Assembly: GCA_023388495.1 (NCBI GenBank)
Contig: JAEWGC010000026.1
Coordinates: forward strand, 1-50,792
Source: Bacillota bacterium
GTDB taxonomy: Bacteria; Bacillota; Clostridia; Tissierellales; Tissierellaceae
Reading direction: 5' to 3'
Length of the DNA stretch: 50,792 nucleotides
The notes beneath the pieces were generated by a model that searched no databases, was not told the DNA's origin, and saw only the letters and a list, made by a program, of their open reading frames with translations. How positions within the stretch are numbered: position 1 is the first letter of the stretch; each line of letters opens with the position of its first letter. The position numbers were made by a program, and so were the translations under genes. This document shows positions 25,563 to 32,687 of this stretch, one piece after another.

Positions 25563-25597
25563 ATTACAAAATTATTACAAAGAAATCGATTTGTAAT
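25563..25597 (+). promoter_or_regulatory. Candidate activator site: 11-bp-spaced ATTACAAA repeats plus an inverted copy over a -10
   Basis: ATTACAAA occurs at 25563-25570 and again at 25574-25581, an 11-base period, and its inverse ATTTGTAAT-type arm (TTTGTAAT) follows at 25590-25597. TGTAAT at 25592-25597 could be the -10 of the promoter for the vWA gene. Directly repeated heptamers with 11-bp period next to the -10 are the known operator layout of SARP activators, and such a protein is encoded just upstream. Binding is inference; the region is AT-rich. Confidence 0.5.
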
Positions 25598-25696
25598 GCT
25601 GAAGAAACCTCTATGAAGTTTCGGGGTGGTATATATAGCATAAGATGAAAATAAAATATATCAGAAATTATTTTTATCAACGGAGGTGATATGTAA

Positions 25697-28387
25697 ATGA
25701 GAAAAATATTTAAAATATCTGTTGTTTTTATTCTGGTATTATCCATGATAACAGGTATGGGATTAAGTGCATATACAACTGATACTGATGAAGCTTTTAA
25801 TCCTGTAGTTGGAGAATTAGAGATAGTTCAAGATGAACAAGAAGATAAATCAGAAGAGATGCCAGCAGAGCCAGGAGATCAAACTGATCCACAAGAAGGA
25901 TCAGAAGTAGGAGAACCGACAAATCCAGAAGACCCAGTAGAACCAGAAAAACCAGTAGATACTGAGAGTCCAGAGGAGCCTGAGAATCCAGAAGAACCAG
26001 TAGACCCAGAAAACCCAGTAGACTCAGAAAACCCAGAAAAACCAGTAGATCCTGAGAATCCTGAGGAACTAGTGAATCCACAAAATCCAGAGATTCCACC
26101 AGTAAATCCAGAGATGCCAGTGGTGCCAAGTTTGCAACCAGCAGTAACACCAATAGTTACAGGAATTCCTTCTATTTATGCTAAAGTATTCACTGATAAA
26201 GATGTATATTATAAAGGGGATATAGTCAATTATACTCTTAAAATAACAAACACAGGAAACGTTGATTTGTTAAATGTTGAAATAAATGATGAATTGACGG
26301 AAAGTAAGTTTATAGATCTATTAGCTATTGGATCTGAAGAAGTAATAGAAACAACATACTATATACCGCCCACACATGAGGGTGATACTATTATTAATAC
26401 TATATTTATAAAAACTTTTTATGGAGAAGTAGAAGTAAGCTATGAGACAGGATTTATAATAAACATTATGGATGGTCCTAGGTTAATTAGGGATGAAGTG
26501 GAAAATCCATATTTCTTAGAAGAAGGAGATGGATGGTATTATGAAAATGATGAAGAGATAGTAGAAAATTTTGATTTTGGAGCAAGTGAGAATATAAACG
26601 TATTGTTAAATAGTAGCCCATTAAATTTAATTGAATCATTTTTAGAGTCAAGATATGAGGACTCCATAGTGGTATATAAGAGTGCTAGGATTGCACTTGG
26701 ATGTAGGGCATTTGAAATTACCTTAAGTATATCTGGTAGGCCACCAAATAAGCCAATAGATGTAATTCTAGTAATAGATAGGTCTGGAAGTATGGAGTCT
26801 GGAAATCCTACTGCTATGACATATGCAAAAAATGCAGCAAAGTCATTTGCTTCTCAAGTATTAGGAAACGATAACCCGAATGATAATCGTATTGCTATAG
26901 TTAGTTATGCTCGTGGAACTAATGCTGATCAGATAGGCAGATTAAGTGATGCTTCTTTAAATAAAGAATTTACAAGCAATTTAACTCAAGTAAATAGTGC
27001 GATAAATGGATTAAATGCTAATGGAGGAACTAATACTCAAGCTGGGTTTAGAGTAGCCAAGAATCATCTAGCTCAAGCTAGGACAGAAGCTAATAAAGTG
27101 GTGATATTACTATCTGATGGAGCAGCTACTGTTAGTATAGGAAATAGATATGGTCCATCTGAGCCGAAAAATCACAATAATCATACTAGGGCGGCATATG
27201 AAGAAGGTCAGAGTATATGGTCTCAAGCAAGAGTATTTACAGTAGGATTGTTAGGAGAAGTTTCAGATTCTAAAGGTTGGCTTGATTCTTATTCAACACG
27301 AGAAATTGCTAGAGATACACTTAGGAGAGCACAAAATGCAGGATACTATGAAACACTGGCTGCAGCAGACTTAAGTGATATTTACAATCAAATATCACAA
27401 CAATTAGGATACTCAGCTAAAGATGCCGTTATTGTAGATAAAATTGGTGATAATTTTGATTTGGTAGAAGATAGTTTACCAGTAGGTGTAACCTATAACC
27501 CAGATACAGGAGAAATAACTTGGTCACCAGGAACCATTATAACTAGTGTAAATATGACTTACAAAGTAAAGGCTAAACCCGAATTCCAAGGTGGAAATAA
27601 TATTCCAACTAATGAATATGCAACACTAACTTATACTAATGTAAATGATGAATCTAATCAGACTAAGGTCTTTCCAGTGCCATTAGTATATGTACCTGCA
27701 CCTTTAGTCGTAGGATTAACTGATAAAGAAATAATAATAGGTGACAGTGTAAATCTTGGAGAACAACTAGTAGTTACAGGAGGATATGAACCATATACCT
27801 ACAAATGGACTACACCATCAGATCCTAATTGGGAATCTAATTTACAGAACCCAATATTGACTCCAGAAGATGACACATACTATATAGTAGAAGTCATAGA
27901 TGCATATGGTTGTAAGAAGACAGACACTATGTTTATAAAAGTAATAAAAGGAAAAATAACAATAATAAAAAAGGTAGTAGATGGAAATAGTGCTGAAACA
28001 TTCCCAGTATATATAAGAGGAGATGGAAAACAGTGGGCACATCTGGCTTATAATGGATCAATAACTACAATAAACAATCTTAGATTAGGAGATTATTCAA
28101 TAGATGAAGTTGTTCCAGCAAGATATAAGCTAGTAAGTATATCCTCACCAGTTGTATCAATAGATAGAAACAATTTAGATATAACTGTAACTATTACTAA
28201 CAAGAAAAATCCAGGTGGATATTTCGACGATAAAGATGAGAAAGATAATCTTTTTAAGGTAGTCATAAGCTACAGCAATAGCAATGCAAAACATTCATCA
28301 CCAGTAGATTTAGGTAAAGTTGTTATGTTTGATTACTTTATAATACCACCTTCAGTATATAATGAACAGGAGCTATATGAGGGTTAA
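25697..28387 (+). CDS. Large secreted vWA-domain surface protein with Pro/Glu-rich region
   Basis: An 896-residue secreted protein. Order: signal peptide (1-26, IFKISVVFILVLSMITGMGL); acidic proline-rich repeats (about 50-145); a CARDB/DUF11-like beta domain (about 160-255, YYKGDIVNYTLKITNTGNVD); a von Willebrand A domain (about 350-565) with an intact MIDAS motif DRSGSM; a DUF11-like segment (VTYNPDTGEITWSPGTI); a PKD/Ig-like domain (about 675-750); and a SpaA/Cna-B-like domain (ITIIKKVVDGNSAETFPVYI). There is no LPXTG or C-terminal membrane anchor, so retention must be by other means. The plan is that of pilus-tip adhesins. CGGAGGTGAT precedes the ATG. First gene of the sipW operon. Confidence 0.87.
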   Translation: MRKIFKISVVFILVLSMITGMGLSAYTTDTDEAFNPVVGELEIVQDEQEDKSEEMPAEPGDQTDPQEGSEVGEPTNPEDPVEPEKPVDTESPEEPENPEEPVDPENPVDSENPEKPVDPENPEELVNPQNPEIPPVNPEMPVVPSLQPAVTPIVTGIPSIYAKVFTDKDVYYKGDIVNYTLKITNTGNVDLLNVEINDELTESKFIDLLAIGSEEVIETTYYIPPTHEGDTIINTIFIKTFYGEVEVSYETGFIINIMDGPRLIRDEVENPYFLEEGDGWYYENDEEIVENFDFGASENINVLLNSSPLNLIESFLESRYEDSIVVYKSARIALGCRAFEITLSISGRPPNKPIDVILVIDRSGSMESGNPTAMTYAKNAAKSFASQVLGNDNPNDNRIAIVSYARGTNADQIGRLSDASLNKEFTSNLTQVNSAINGLNANGGTNTQAGFRVAKNHLAQARTEANKVVILLSDGAATVSIGNRYGPSEPKNHNNHTRAAYEEGQSIWSQARVFTVGLLGEVSDSKGWLDSYSTREIARDTLRRAQNAGYYETLAAADLSDIYNQISQQLGYSAKDAVIVDKIGDNFDLVEDSLPVGVTYNPDTGEITWSPGTIITSVNMTYKVKAKPEFQGGNNIPTNEYATLTYTNVNDESNQTKVFPVPLVYVPAPLVVGLTDKEIIIGDSVNLGEQLVVTGGYEPYTYKWTTPSDPNWESNLQNPILTPEDDTYYIVEVIDAYGCKKTDTMFIKVIKGKITIIKKVVDGNSAETFPVYIRGDGKQWAHLAYNGSITTINNLRLGDYSIDEVVPARYKLVSISSPVVSIDRNNLDITVTITNKKNPGGYFDDKDEKDNLFKVVISYSNSNAKHSSPVDLGKVVMFDYFIIPPSVYNEQELYEG
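25921..26110 (+). repeat. Degenerate in-frame repeats encoding the Pro/Glu-rich stalk
   Basis: Short imperfect DNA repeats (variants of CCAGAAAACCCAGTAGA) code for PEEPVDPENPVDSE-like units. They make a long false open frame on the other strand. Repeat number could vary between strains by slippage. Confidence 0.8.
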
Positions 28388-28395
28388 GAAAAGAG

Positions 28396-28908
28396 ATGAT
28401 TAATATGAAAAATATAAAGAAAATAATATCACCTCTAATAATAATTATTATATTTACAACGATTTATTTTTCTTGGAAAAAAGGTTATAAGTTATATATG
28501 GTTCTTAGCGGTAGTATGGAACCTAAGATTAAAACTGGTTCAGTTGTATTAGTTCAGCCTATGAATGTAGAAGAGTTAAATGTTGGAGATATTATAAACT
28601 TTAAATCTGATTTGAACAATCTAACAACTACTCATAGGATAATTGAGATAAGTGAATATCCTGAAATCTTAATAACAACAAAAGGTGATGCTAATGATAT
28701 TGAAGATCCTATAAAGCTTAGAAGCGATCAGGTTATTGGAAAAATAATAATGATAATACCATACCTAGGATATGTAGCAGGTTTCTTACAAACCAGATTT
28801 GGACTATTGGTATCAATAGGAGCACCTATGTTATTTGGATTGATATATTATATTTTACAAAAAATATGGGATAAAAAAAGTATAAAGGAGGTGGATCACT
28901 TAGATTGA
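28396..28908 (+). CDS. sipW: SipW-type (ER-type) signal peptidase I
   Basis: A 170-residue signal peptidase of the ER/archaeal type. N-terminal helix IIIIIIFTTIYFSW, catalytic Ser in VLSGSMEPKI, catalytic His (not Lys) in TTTHRIIEI, then TKGDANDIEDP and a C-terminal membrane segment (LVSIGAPMLFGLIYYILQ). This His-type enzyme in Bacillus matures TasA and TapA. The gene follows the vWA gene after 8 bases and is followed by a riboswitch and a TasA-like gene, so it is the dedicated peptidase of this locus. The start could also be the ATG three codons downstream. Confidence 0.92.
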   Translation: MINMKNIKKIISPLIIIIIFTTIYFSWKKGYKLYMVLSGSMEPKIKTGSVVLVQPMNVEELNVGDIINFKSDLNNLTTTHRIIEISEYPEILITTKGDANDIEDPIKLRSDQVIGKIIMIIPYLGYVAGFLQTRFGLLVSIGAPMLFGLIYYILQKIWDKKSIKEVDHLD

Positions 28909-28937
28909 GCTTCTAAGTAGCAAACAATTATAAATAT

Positions 28938-29020
28938 AGGTCGCTAAAGGCAAACTTGGGGAAACCTAAGGACGCAAAGCTATAGGGCCTTCTAACATAG
29001 ATGGTAGCCTAGCCGCCGAA
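28938..29020 (+). promoter_or_regulatory. GEMM-I riboswitch (class I cyclic di-GMP type), copy 1
   Basis: The conserved core is plain: GGCAAAC, a P2 stem CTTGGG/CCTAAG capped by GAAA, GGACGCAAAGC, then GGGCC and a GGTAGCC P3 closing arm and GCCGA at the end. Position 20 in the Vc2 numbering is G (28949) and position 92 is C, the pair that selects cyclic di-GMP. It lies inside the operon, 30 bases after sipW and 51 before the TasA-like start. No terminator hairpin follows, so control of translation or RNA stability is likelier than attenuation. Confidence 0.93.
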
Positions 29021-29070
29021 TTACAATGAAATTAATTTTGAAATTAAAACAAAAAAAGGGAGGATTTAAA

Positions 29071-29637
29071 ATGAAAAAGAAATTAATAATGGTAGTAGGT
29101 TTACTTTTATTAGTGACACTTATGGTTATTGGCGGAACAATGGCATGGTTTTGGGATTCAGAAGAAACAGATAATAGATTTACAGCAGGTACCGTAGCAA
29201 TTGAAATTAATGAACATGGTTTTAAAGATATAGAAAAATGGAATCCAGGAGATACAACTACTAAACAAGTATCAGTTAAAAGTTTAGGCAACAAAAAATC
29301 CTATATTCGTGTATCATTAACGCCAGTATGGTTAGTAGGTGAAGGTGAAGATGCTTTACCAATAAATAATGTTATATTGAATCTTGCAACAAACAATGAT
29401 TGGGTAAAATCAGGAGACTGGTATTATTATAAACATATAATAGAAGAAGAAGAAACCTCACTATTGCTTCAAAGCGTAAAACTTGATGGAGCGTTGACAG
29501 ATAATAAATATCAAGATAAAACTTTGAAAATAAATGTTAAAGCAGAAGCAGTTCAAGCTTCCAACAGCGCATATATAGATGTTTGGGATATAGATGAACT
29601 TCCAGCAGAAGTAGAAACATTTGAACCAACACCATAG
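29071..29637 (+). CDS. TasA/camelysin-like fibre subunit, SipW-dependent
   Basis: A 188-residue secreted protein with a SipW-type signal: positively charged MKKKL, hydrophobic helix VVGLLLLVTLMVIGGTMAW, then the diagnostic WDSEETDNRFTAGTVAIEI. The mature part has WNPGDTTTKQVSVKSLGNKK and SYIRVSLTP, the jelly-roll strand pattern of TasA. TasA forms extracellular matrix fibres in Bacillus biofilms, and clostridial BsaA-like relatives do likewise. It is preceded by AAGGGAGGA and a class I riboswitch. No sortase signal; assembly should be by subunit association. Confidence 0.87.
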   Translation: MKKKLIMVVGLLLLVTLMVIGGTMAWFWDSEETDNRFTAGTVAIEINEHGFKDIEKWNPGDTTTKQVSVKSLGNKKSYIRVSLTPVWLVGEGEDALPINNVILNLATNNDWVKSGDWYYYKHIIEEEETSLLLQSVKLDGALTDNKYQDKTLKINVKAEAVQASNSAYIDVWDIDELPAEVETFEPTP

Positions 29638-29653
29638 CAATAATAAATATAAA

Positions 29654-29675
29654 AAGGAAGGCCTAGGCCTTCCTT
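29654..29675 (+). other. Perfect 22-bp palindrome between the fibre subunit and anchor genes
   Basis: AAGGAAGGCC and GGCCTTCCTT surround a TA centre, giving a very stable hairpin 17 bases after the TasA-like stop. No U tract follows (AGTCCCCCTAAAGG), so it is not a classical terminator; it may be an RNA stabiliser, a processing site or a partial stop that lowers the downstream gene. Confidence 0.75.
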
Positions 29676-29699
29676 AGTCCCCCTAAAGGAGGGTAGAAT

Positions 29700-30545
29700 A
29701 TGAGGAAATTTTTATCTAAAACAATGATTTTTCTAGGAATACTTTCTTTAGTCCTAGGGGTGTTAAACACATTTGGCAATAATATAATCTATGCCGAGGA
29801 CTTGGAGTTAGTGGGAAGAGACCTAGGCTTAGAAATAACTCCAGTCAATACTAGATTATTTGATCTAAGTAGACTCAACCCTGGCGATACAAAAGAAAGT
29901 AAAATTACAATACGAAATAATTATATATATGGATTTCAATTATATATGAGAACAGAAAGAATGAGTCCAATTCCTGAGGAGGGAGAAGCAGATCTATTTA
30001 AACAACTTAAATTAACTGTATATCTAGGTGGGACAGAAATATACTCTGGAGATATGATGGATTTTGCGACTACAAATATTAGTATAGGTAGATTTAATCC
30101 TAGAGATGTAAAAGAATTGAAGGCTGTAGTACACTTACCTGGACTTGAAACGGGAAACGAATTTCAAGGTAGTACTGTTGATGTAAAGTGGATATTTATA
30201 GCTCAAGCAGATACTCCTCCAGAACCGCAAGAGCCCTCAGAACCTCCAGAACCACCAGAGCCACCAACAACACCAATAACACCACTAACAACTGAAATAA
30301 TACCAGAGGAGCCTGAAGAAATAATAGATGAAGAAATTCCGGAAGATATACCAGAAGAAATAATTGACGAAGAAGTGCCAGTGGATGTACTAGAAGTAGA
30401 TGAAGAGGAAGAGATAGAAGAGGAAATACCTCAAGATGTACCTAGAATGCCAAAAACAGGTGAAATATCACCTATTATATTTTACGGTGCAGGAGTATTG
30501 TTCCTCATAATAGGAGTAGAACTTGGATTTAAGAAGAAAGAATAG
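29700..30545 (+). CDS. Wall-anchored TasA-like partner protein with MPKTG sorting signal
   Basis: A 281-residue secreted protein. Signal peptide (about 1-31, ending NNIIYAEDL); a beta domain (about 40-165) with RLNPGDTKESKITIRNN and FQLYMRTERM, like TasA-type sandwich proteins; a Pro/Glu-rich stalk (about 173-245); and a C-terminal sorting signal MPKTG followed by IIFYGAGVLFLIIGVELGF and KKKE. The first sorting residue is Met in place of Leu. It should be linked to peptidoglycan by a sortase, none of which is in the window. Role inferred: root or minor subunit of the fibre. AAAGGAGGG precedes the start. Confidence 0.85.
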   Translation: MRKFLSKTMIFLGILSLVLGVLNTFGNNIIYAEDLELVGRDLGLEITPVNTRLFDLSRLNPGDTKESKITIRNNYIYGFQLYMRTERMSPIPEEGEADLFKQLKLTVYLGGTEIYSGDMMDFATTNISIGRFNPRDVKELKAVVHLPGLETGNEFQGSTVDVKWIFIAQADTPPEPQEPSEPPEPPEPPTTPITPLTTEIIPEEPEEIIDEEIPEDIPEEIIDEEVPVDVLEVDEEEEIEEEIPQDVPRMPKTGEISPIIFYGAGVLFLIIGVELGFKKKE

Positions 30546-30576
30546 CTGGAAGTAAACCTTCCAGCTTATTATTTGT
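30544..30576 (+). terminator. Terminator closing the fibre operon
   Basis: Nine-base stem AGCTGGAAG/CTTCCAGCT, 5-base loop, then TATTATTTGTTT, directly at the stop of the anchor gene. Confidence 0.78.
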
Positions 30577-30645
30577 TTAAATACCAGAGTAAGATGGGTA
30601 TTTAATAAATAAATATAATTAATTATATATTACAGAAAATTAACT

Positions 30646-30673
30646 TTGATATTCTAGAATTAAATGGTAAAAT
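30646..30673 (+). promoter_or_regulatory. Possible promoter of the second riboswitch unit
   Basis: TTGATA at 30646-30651 and TAAAAT at 30668-30673 with a 16-base spacer, about 70 bases before the second riboswitch. Plausible but not strong. Confidence 0.4.
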
Positions 30674-30739
30674 TATGATAATTTAATATTAAAGCTGTGT
30701 GACAAGTACAAAAGTCCAAAAATGTCTTTTGTAAGCTGT

Positions 30740-30816
30740 CAAACGATAAAAGCAAACTTGAGGAAACTCAAGGACGCAAAGCTATAGGGCCTGAAATAGG
30801 CAGCCAGTTACCGAAA
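30740..30816 (+). promoter_or_regulatory. GEMM-I riboswitch, copy 2, with A at position 20
   Basis: Core AGCAAAC, perfect P2 stem CTTGAG/CTCAAG with GAAA loop, GGACGCAAAGC, GGGCCT-GAAA-TAGGCAGCC as P3, and TTACCGA at the end. The base equivalent to G20 of the Vc2 riboswitch is A (30751), while C92 is kept; A20 is the hallmark of the GEMM-Ib variants that bind 3',3'-cGAMP or accept several cyclic dinucleotides. It ends against the ribosome binding site AAAGGGGAG of the transglutaminase gene, which suggests translational control. Confidence 0.92.
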
Positions 30817-30827
30817 GGGGAGTTTAA

Positions 30828-31613
30828 ATGAAAAAAAGATGTTTTTCCATACTTTGTATGCTTGTTTTTTTATTAACTTTTACAGGACAAGTTATTGGAG
30901 ATTCAATATATGCAATATCCGCTTTAGATAATAATCTTGTTAAGGTTGACAGTATAAAAGAAGACAAAGGTATGAGGATTATGGTTGAAAAGGGCGATGA
31001 AAAGTATTATTATAGCCTCAATAAAACAACTGAAATAATTCCACTACAATTGGGTAAAGGAATATATACTGTAAAGATATTGCAAAATACATCTGGAGAT
31101 AAATATAAGGTAATTCAAAAGCAAGACATAACTATAACAAATTACAATTTAAATGAAATATACCTAGCTTCAACACAACCAGTTTATTGGAGTGATAAGG
31201 AAAAAGTAATAAAATTAGCAAAGGATTTAACTAAGGATAAAAAGACAGATAAGGAAAAGGTAGAAGCAATTTATAAATATATTGTAAAAAATATAAAGTA
31301 TGATTATAATAAAATTAAGGGGTTATCAAATGATTATGTGCCAGAAATTGATAAGATATTGGCGGATAAATCAGGTATTTGTTATGATTATGCATCCCTC
31401 TTTGCTGGAATGTTAAGATCTATTGGAATTCCAACAAAATTAGTAAAAGGATATAAGAACGATTTAAAAGAATATCATGCATGGAACCAAGTTTTACTAG
31501 ATGGAAGCTGGATTACTATAGATACAACCTATGATGCTGCACTAAAAAAAGGAAATATAAAGATCAGCATGATAAAAGATGGTACTGAGTATAATAATGT
31601 AAGAGAATACTAA
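30828..31613 (+). CDS. Secreted transglutaminase-like domain protein
   Basis: A 261-residue secreted protein. Signal peptide (about 1-29: CFSILCMLVFLLTFTGQVIG), a beta-rich N-terminal domain (35-115) and a transglutaminase-like domain (about 120-255) with the Cys-His-Asp triad: GICYDYASLFAGML (Cys), EYHAWNQVLLDGSW (His) and ITIDTTYD (Asp). Bacterial members act as cysteine proteases, amidases or cross-linking enzymes; cross-linking of surface proteins is a reasonable guess from its place beside the fibre operon. It has its own riboswitch and is bracketed by terminators. Confidence 0.87.
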   Translation: MKKRCFSILCMLVFLLTFTGQVIGDSIYAISALDNNLVKVDSIKEDKGMRIMVEKGDEKYYYSLNKTTEIIPLQLGKGIYTVKILQNTSGDKYKVIQKQDITITNYNLNEIYLASTQPVYWSDKEKVIKLAKDLTKDKKTDKEKVEAIYKYIVKNIKYDYNKIKGLSNDYVPEIDKILADKSGICYDYASLFAGMLRSIGIPTKLVKGYKNDLKEYHAWNQVLLDGSWITIDTTYDAALKKGNIKISMIKDGTEYNNVREY

Positions 31614-31626
31614 GGTAATAATATAT

Positions 31627-31660
31627 ATTTGCTCTAAATTTTATTAGAGCAAATATTTTG
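31627..31660 (+). terminator. Terminator after the transglutaminase gene
   Basis: Eleven-base stem ATTTGCTCTAA/TTAGAGCAAAT, 6-base loop, followed by ATTTTG. It lies directly before the CtsR box. Confidence 0.75.
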
Positions 31661-31668
31661 AAGACGAA

Positions 31669-31685
31669 GGACAAAGAAAGTCAAA
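31669..31685 (+). promoter_or_regulatory. CtsR box of the ctsR-clpC operon
   Basis: GGACAAA-GAA-AGTCAAA matches the CtsR heptad operator (RGTCAAA-NAN-RGTCAAA) with one mismatch in the first half; a further GTCAAAGG follows at once and runs into the ribosome binding site of ctsR. This implies autoregulation of the operon by CtsR, with heat or protein-damage stress relieving repression. Confidence 0.75.
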
Positions 31686-31702
31686 GTCAAAGGAGGGTAT
31701 AT

Positions 31703-32164
31703 ATGCCTGGTTTAAGTAATATTATAGAAAGATTCATTAAATCTATGCTGGAAATGGCAGAAGATAGTACAATCGAAATCCAGAGAAATGAATTGGCGGA
31801 AAAGTTTGATTGTGCACCTTCTCAGATAAATTATGTATTAACCACTAGATTTACCCCCTATCAAGGGTATTATATTGAGAGTAGAAGGGGTGGAGGTGGG
31901 TATATTAAGATTATAAAGGTAGGTATAGATGAAAATGAAGATATCAATAATATTATAGTAGATATTATTGGTGAATCAATTACAAAAAATAAAGCATATC
32001 ATATAATTGATGGATTGATTGAAGAGGAATTCATTAGTAAAAGAGAAGGAGATATCATAAAAGCAGCAATAGGTGATAGGGCTTTAAATATAGAAAATGT
32101 AAATAGTCGAAATAAATTAAGGGCAGATGTTTTAAAAAACATCCTGCTAATCCTTGTTAAATAG
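31703..32164 (+). CDS. ctsR: Class III stress gene repressor CtsR
   Basis: A 153-residue repressor, the usual family length. LSNIIERFIKSMLEMAED leads into a winged helix-turn-helix; RNELAEKFDCAPSQINYVL is the recognition unit and ESRRGGGGYIKI the glycine-rich wing whose tetraglycine loop senses heat in Bacillus. The C-terminal half (INNIIVDIIGESITKNKAYH onward) is the dimer and McsB/ClpC interaction part. ATG 31703 follows AAAGGAGGG; a longer in-frame reading from 31658 would cross the operator. First gene of the operon. Confidence 0.96.
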   Translation: MPGLSNIIERFIKSMLEMAEDSTIEIQRNELAEKFDCAPSQINYVLTTRFTPYQGYYIESRRGGGGYIKIIKVGIDENEDINNIIVDIIGESITKNKAYHIIDGLIEEEFISKREGDIIKAAIGDRALNIENVNSRNKLRADVLKNILLILVK

Positions 32165-32175
32165 GAGGTGTTATT

Positions 32176-32682
32176 GTGTTATGTCAAGCATGTGAAAAAA
32201 ATAATGCAACTATTCATTTTACAAAAATAATCAATGGAAGTATAGAAGAAATGCACTTATGTGAATCCTGCGCTAAGAAGAACAACGATTTGGATTTTAG
32301 TTTTCCCTTCTCATTCCAAAAGATTTTTACAGGCCTTATGGGCTCTATGCAGGAAGGAAAACAGGAAATAAAAAATATTTCATGTCCCCAATGTGGTCTA
32401 ACCTATAGGAAGTTTCTAGAAGTGGGAAAATTTGGTTGTGCAATGTGTTATGAGGCATTTAGTGAGGACGTTGATTCATTATTAAAGGGAATACATGGTC
32501 ATAGTGAACATAAAGGGAAAATACCCACAAAGACAAATAATAAAACCATTCAGAAAAAGGCAATTGAATCTTTGAGAAGAGAACTAGAAGAATCTATAGT
32601 TAAAGAGGATTTCGAAAGAGCAGCAGTTTTAAGGGACGAAATAAAAAAACTGAGTAGCAAAATTGATGGATTTGAGAGGTGA
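32176..32682 (+). CDS. mcsA: Protein arginine kinase activator McsA
   Basis: A 168-residue zinc protein that activates the McsB kinase. Two zinc sites are visible: LCQACEKN with HLCESCAKK, and SCPQCGLTY with FGCAMCYEAF. The C-terminus has a UVR-type helix pair (SIVKEDFERAAVLRDEIKKL) that contacts ClpC-type partners. It starts at GTG 32176 after AGGAGGTG, 11 bases behind ctsR. Confidence 0.94.
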   Translation: MLCQACEKNNATIHFTKIINGSIEEMHLCESCAKKNNDLDFSFPFSFQKIFTGLMGSMQEGKQEIKNISCPQCGLTYRKFLEVGKFGCAMCYEAFSEDVDSLLKGIHGHSEHKGKIPTKTNNKTIQKKAIESLRRELEESIVKEDFERAAVLRDEIKKLSSKIDGFER

Positions 32683-32687
32683 TAAAA

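Noticed and set aside
25598..25690. Possible third riboswitch in the leader of the vWA gene
   Set aside because: A GAAAC/GTTTC hairpin is present, but none of the GEMM-I or GEMM-II core motifs is found.
25797..26153. 118-residue Leu-rich open frame on the minus strand
   Set aside because: It is the mirror of the Pro/Glu repeat region of the vWA protein; it has no ribosome binding site and repeats in composition.
28884..28893. AAAGGAGGTG inside the end of sipW, a perfect ribosome binding site
   Set aside because: Only a three-codon frame follows; the codons are simply the end of sipW. No gene supported.
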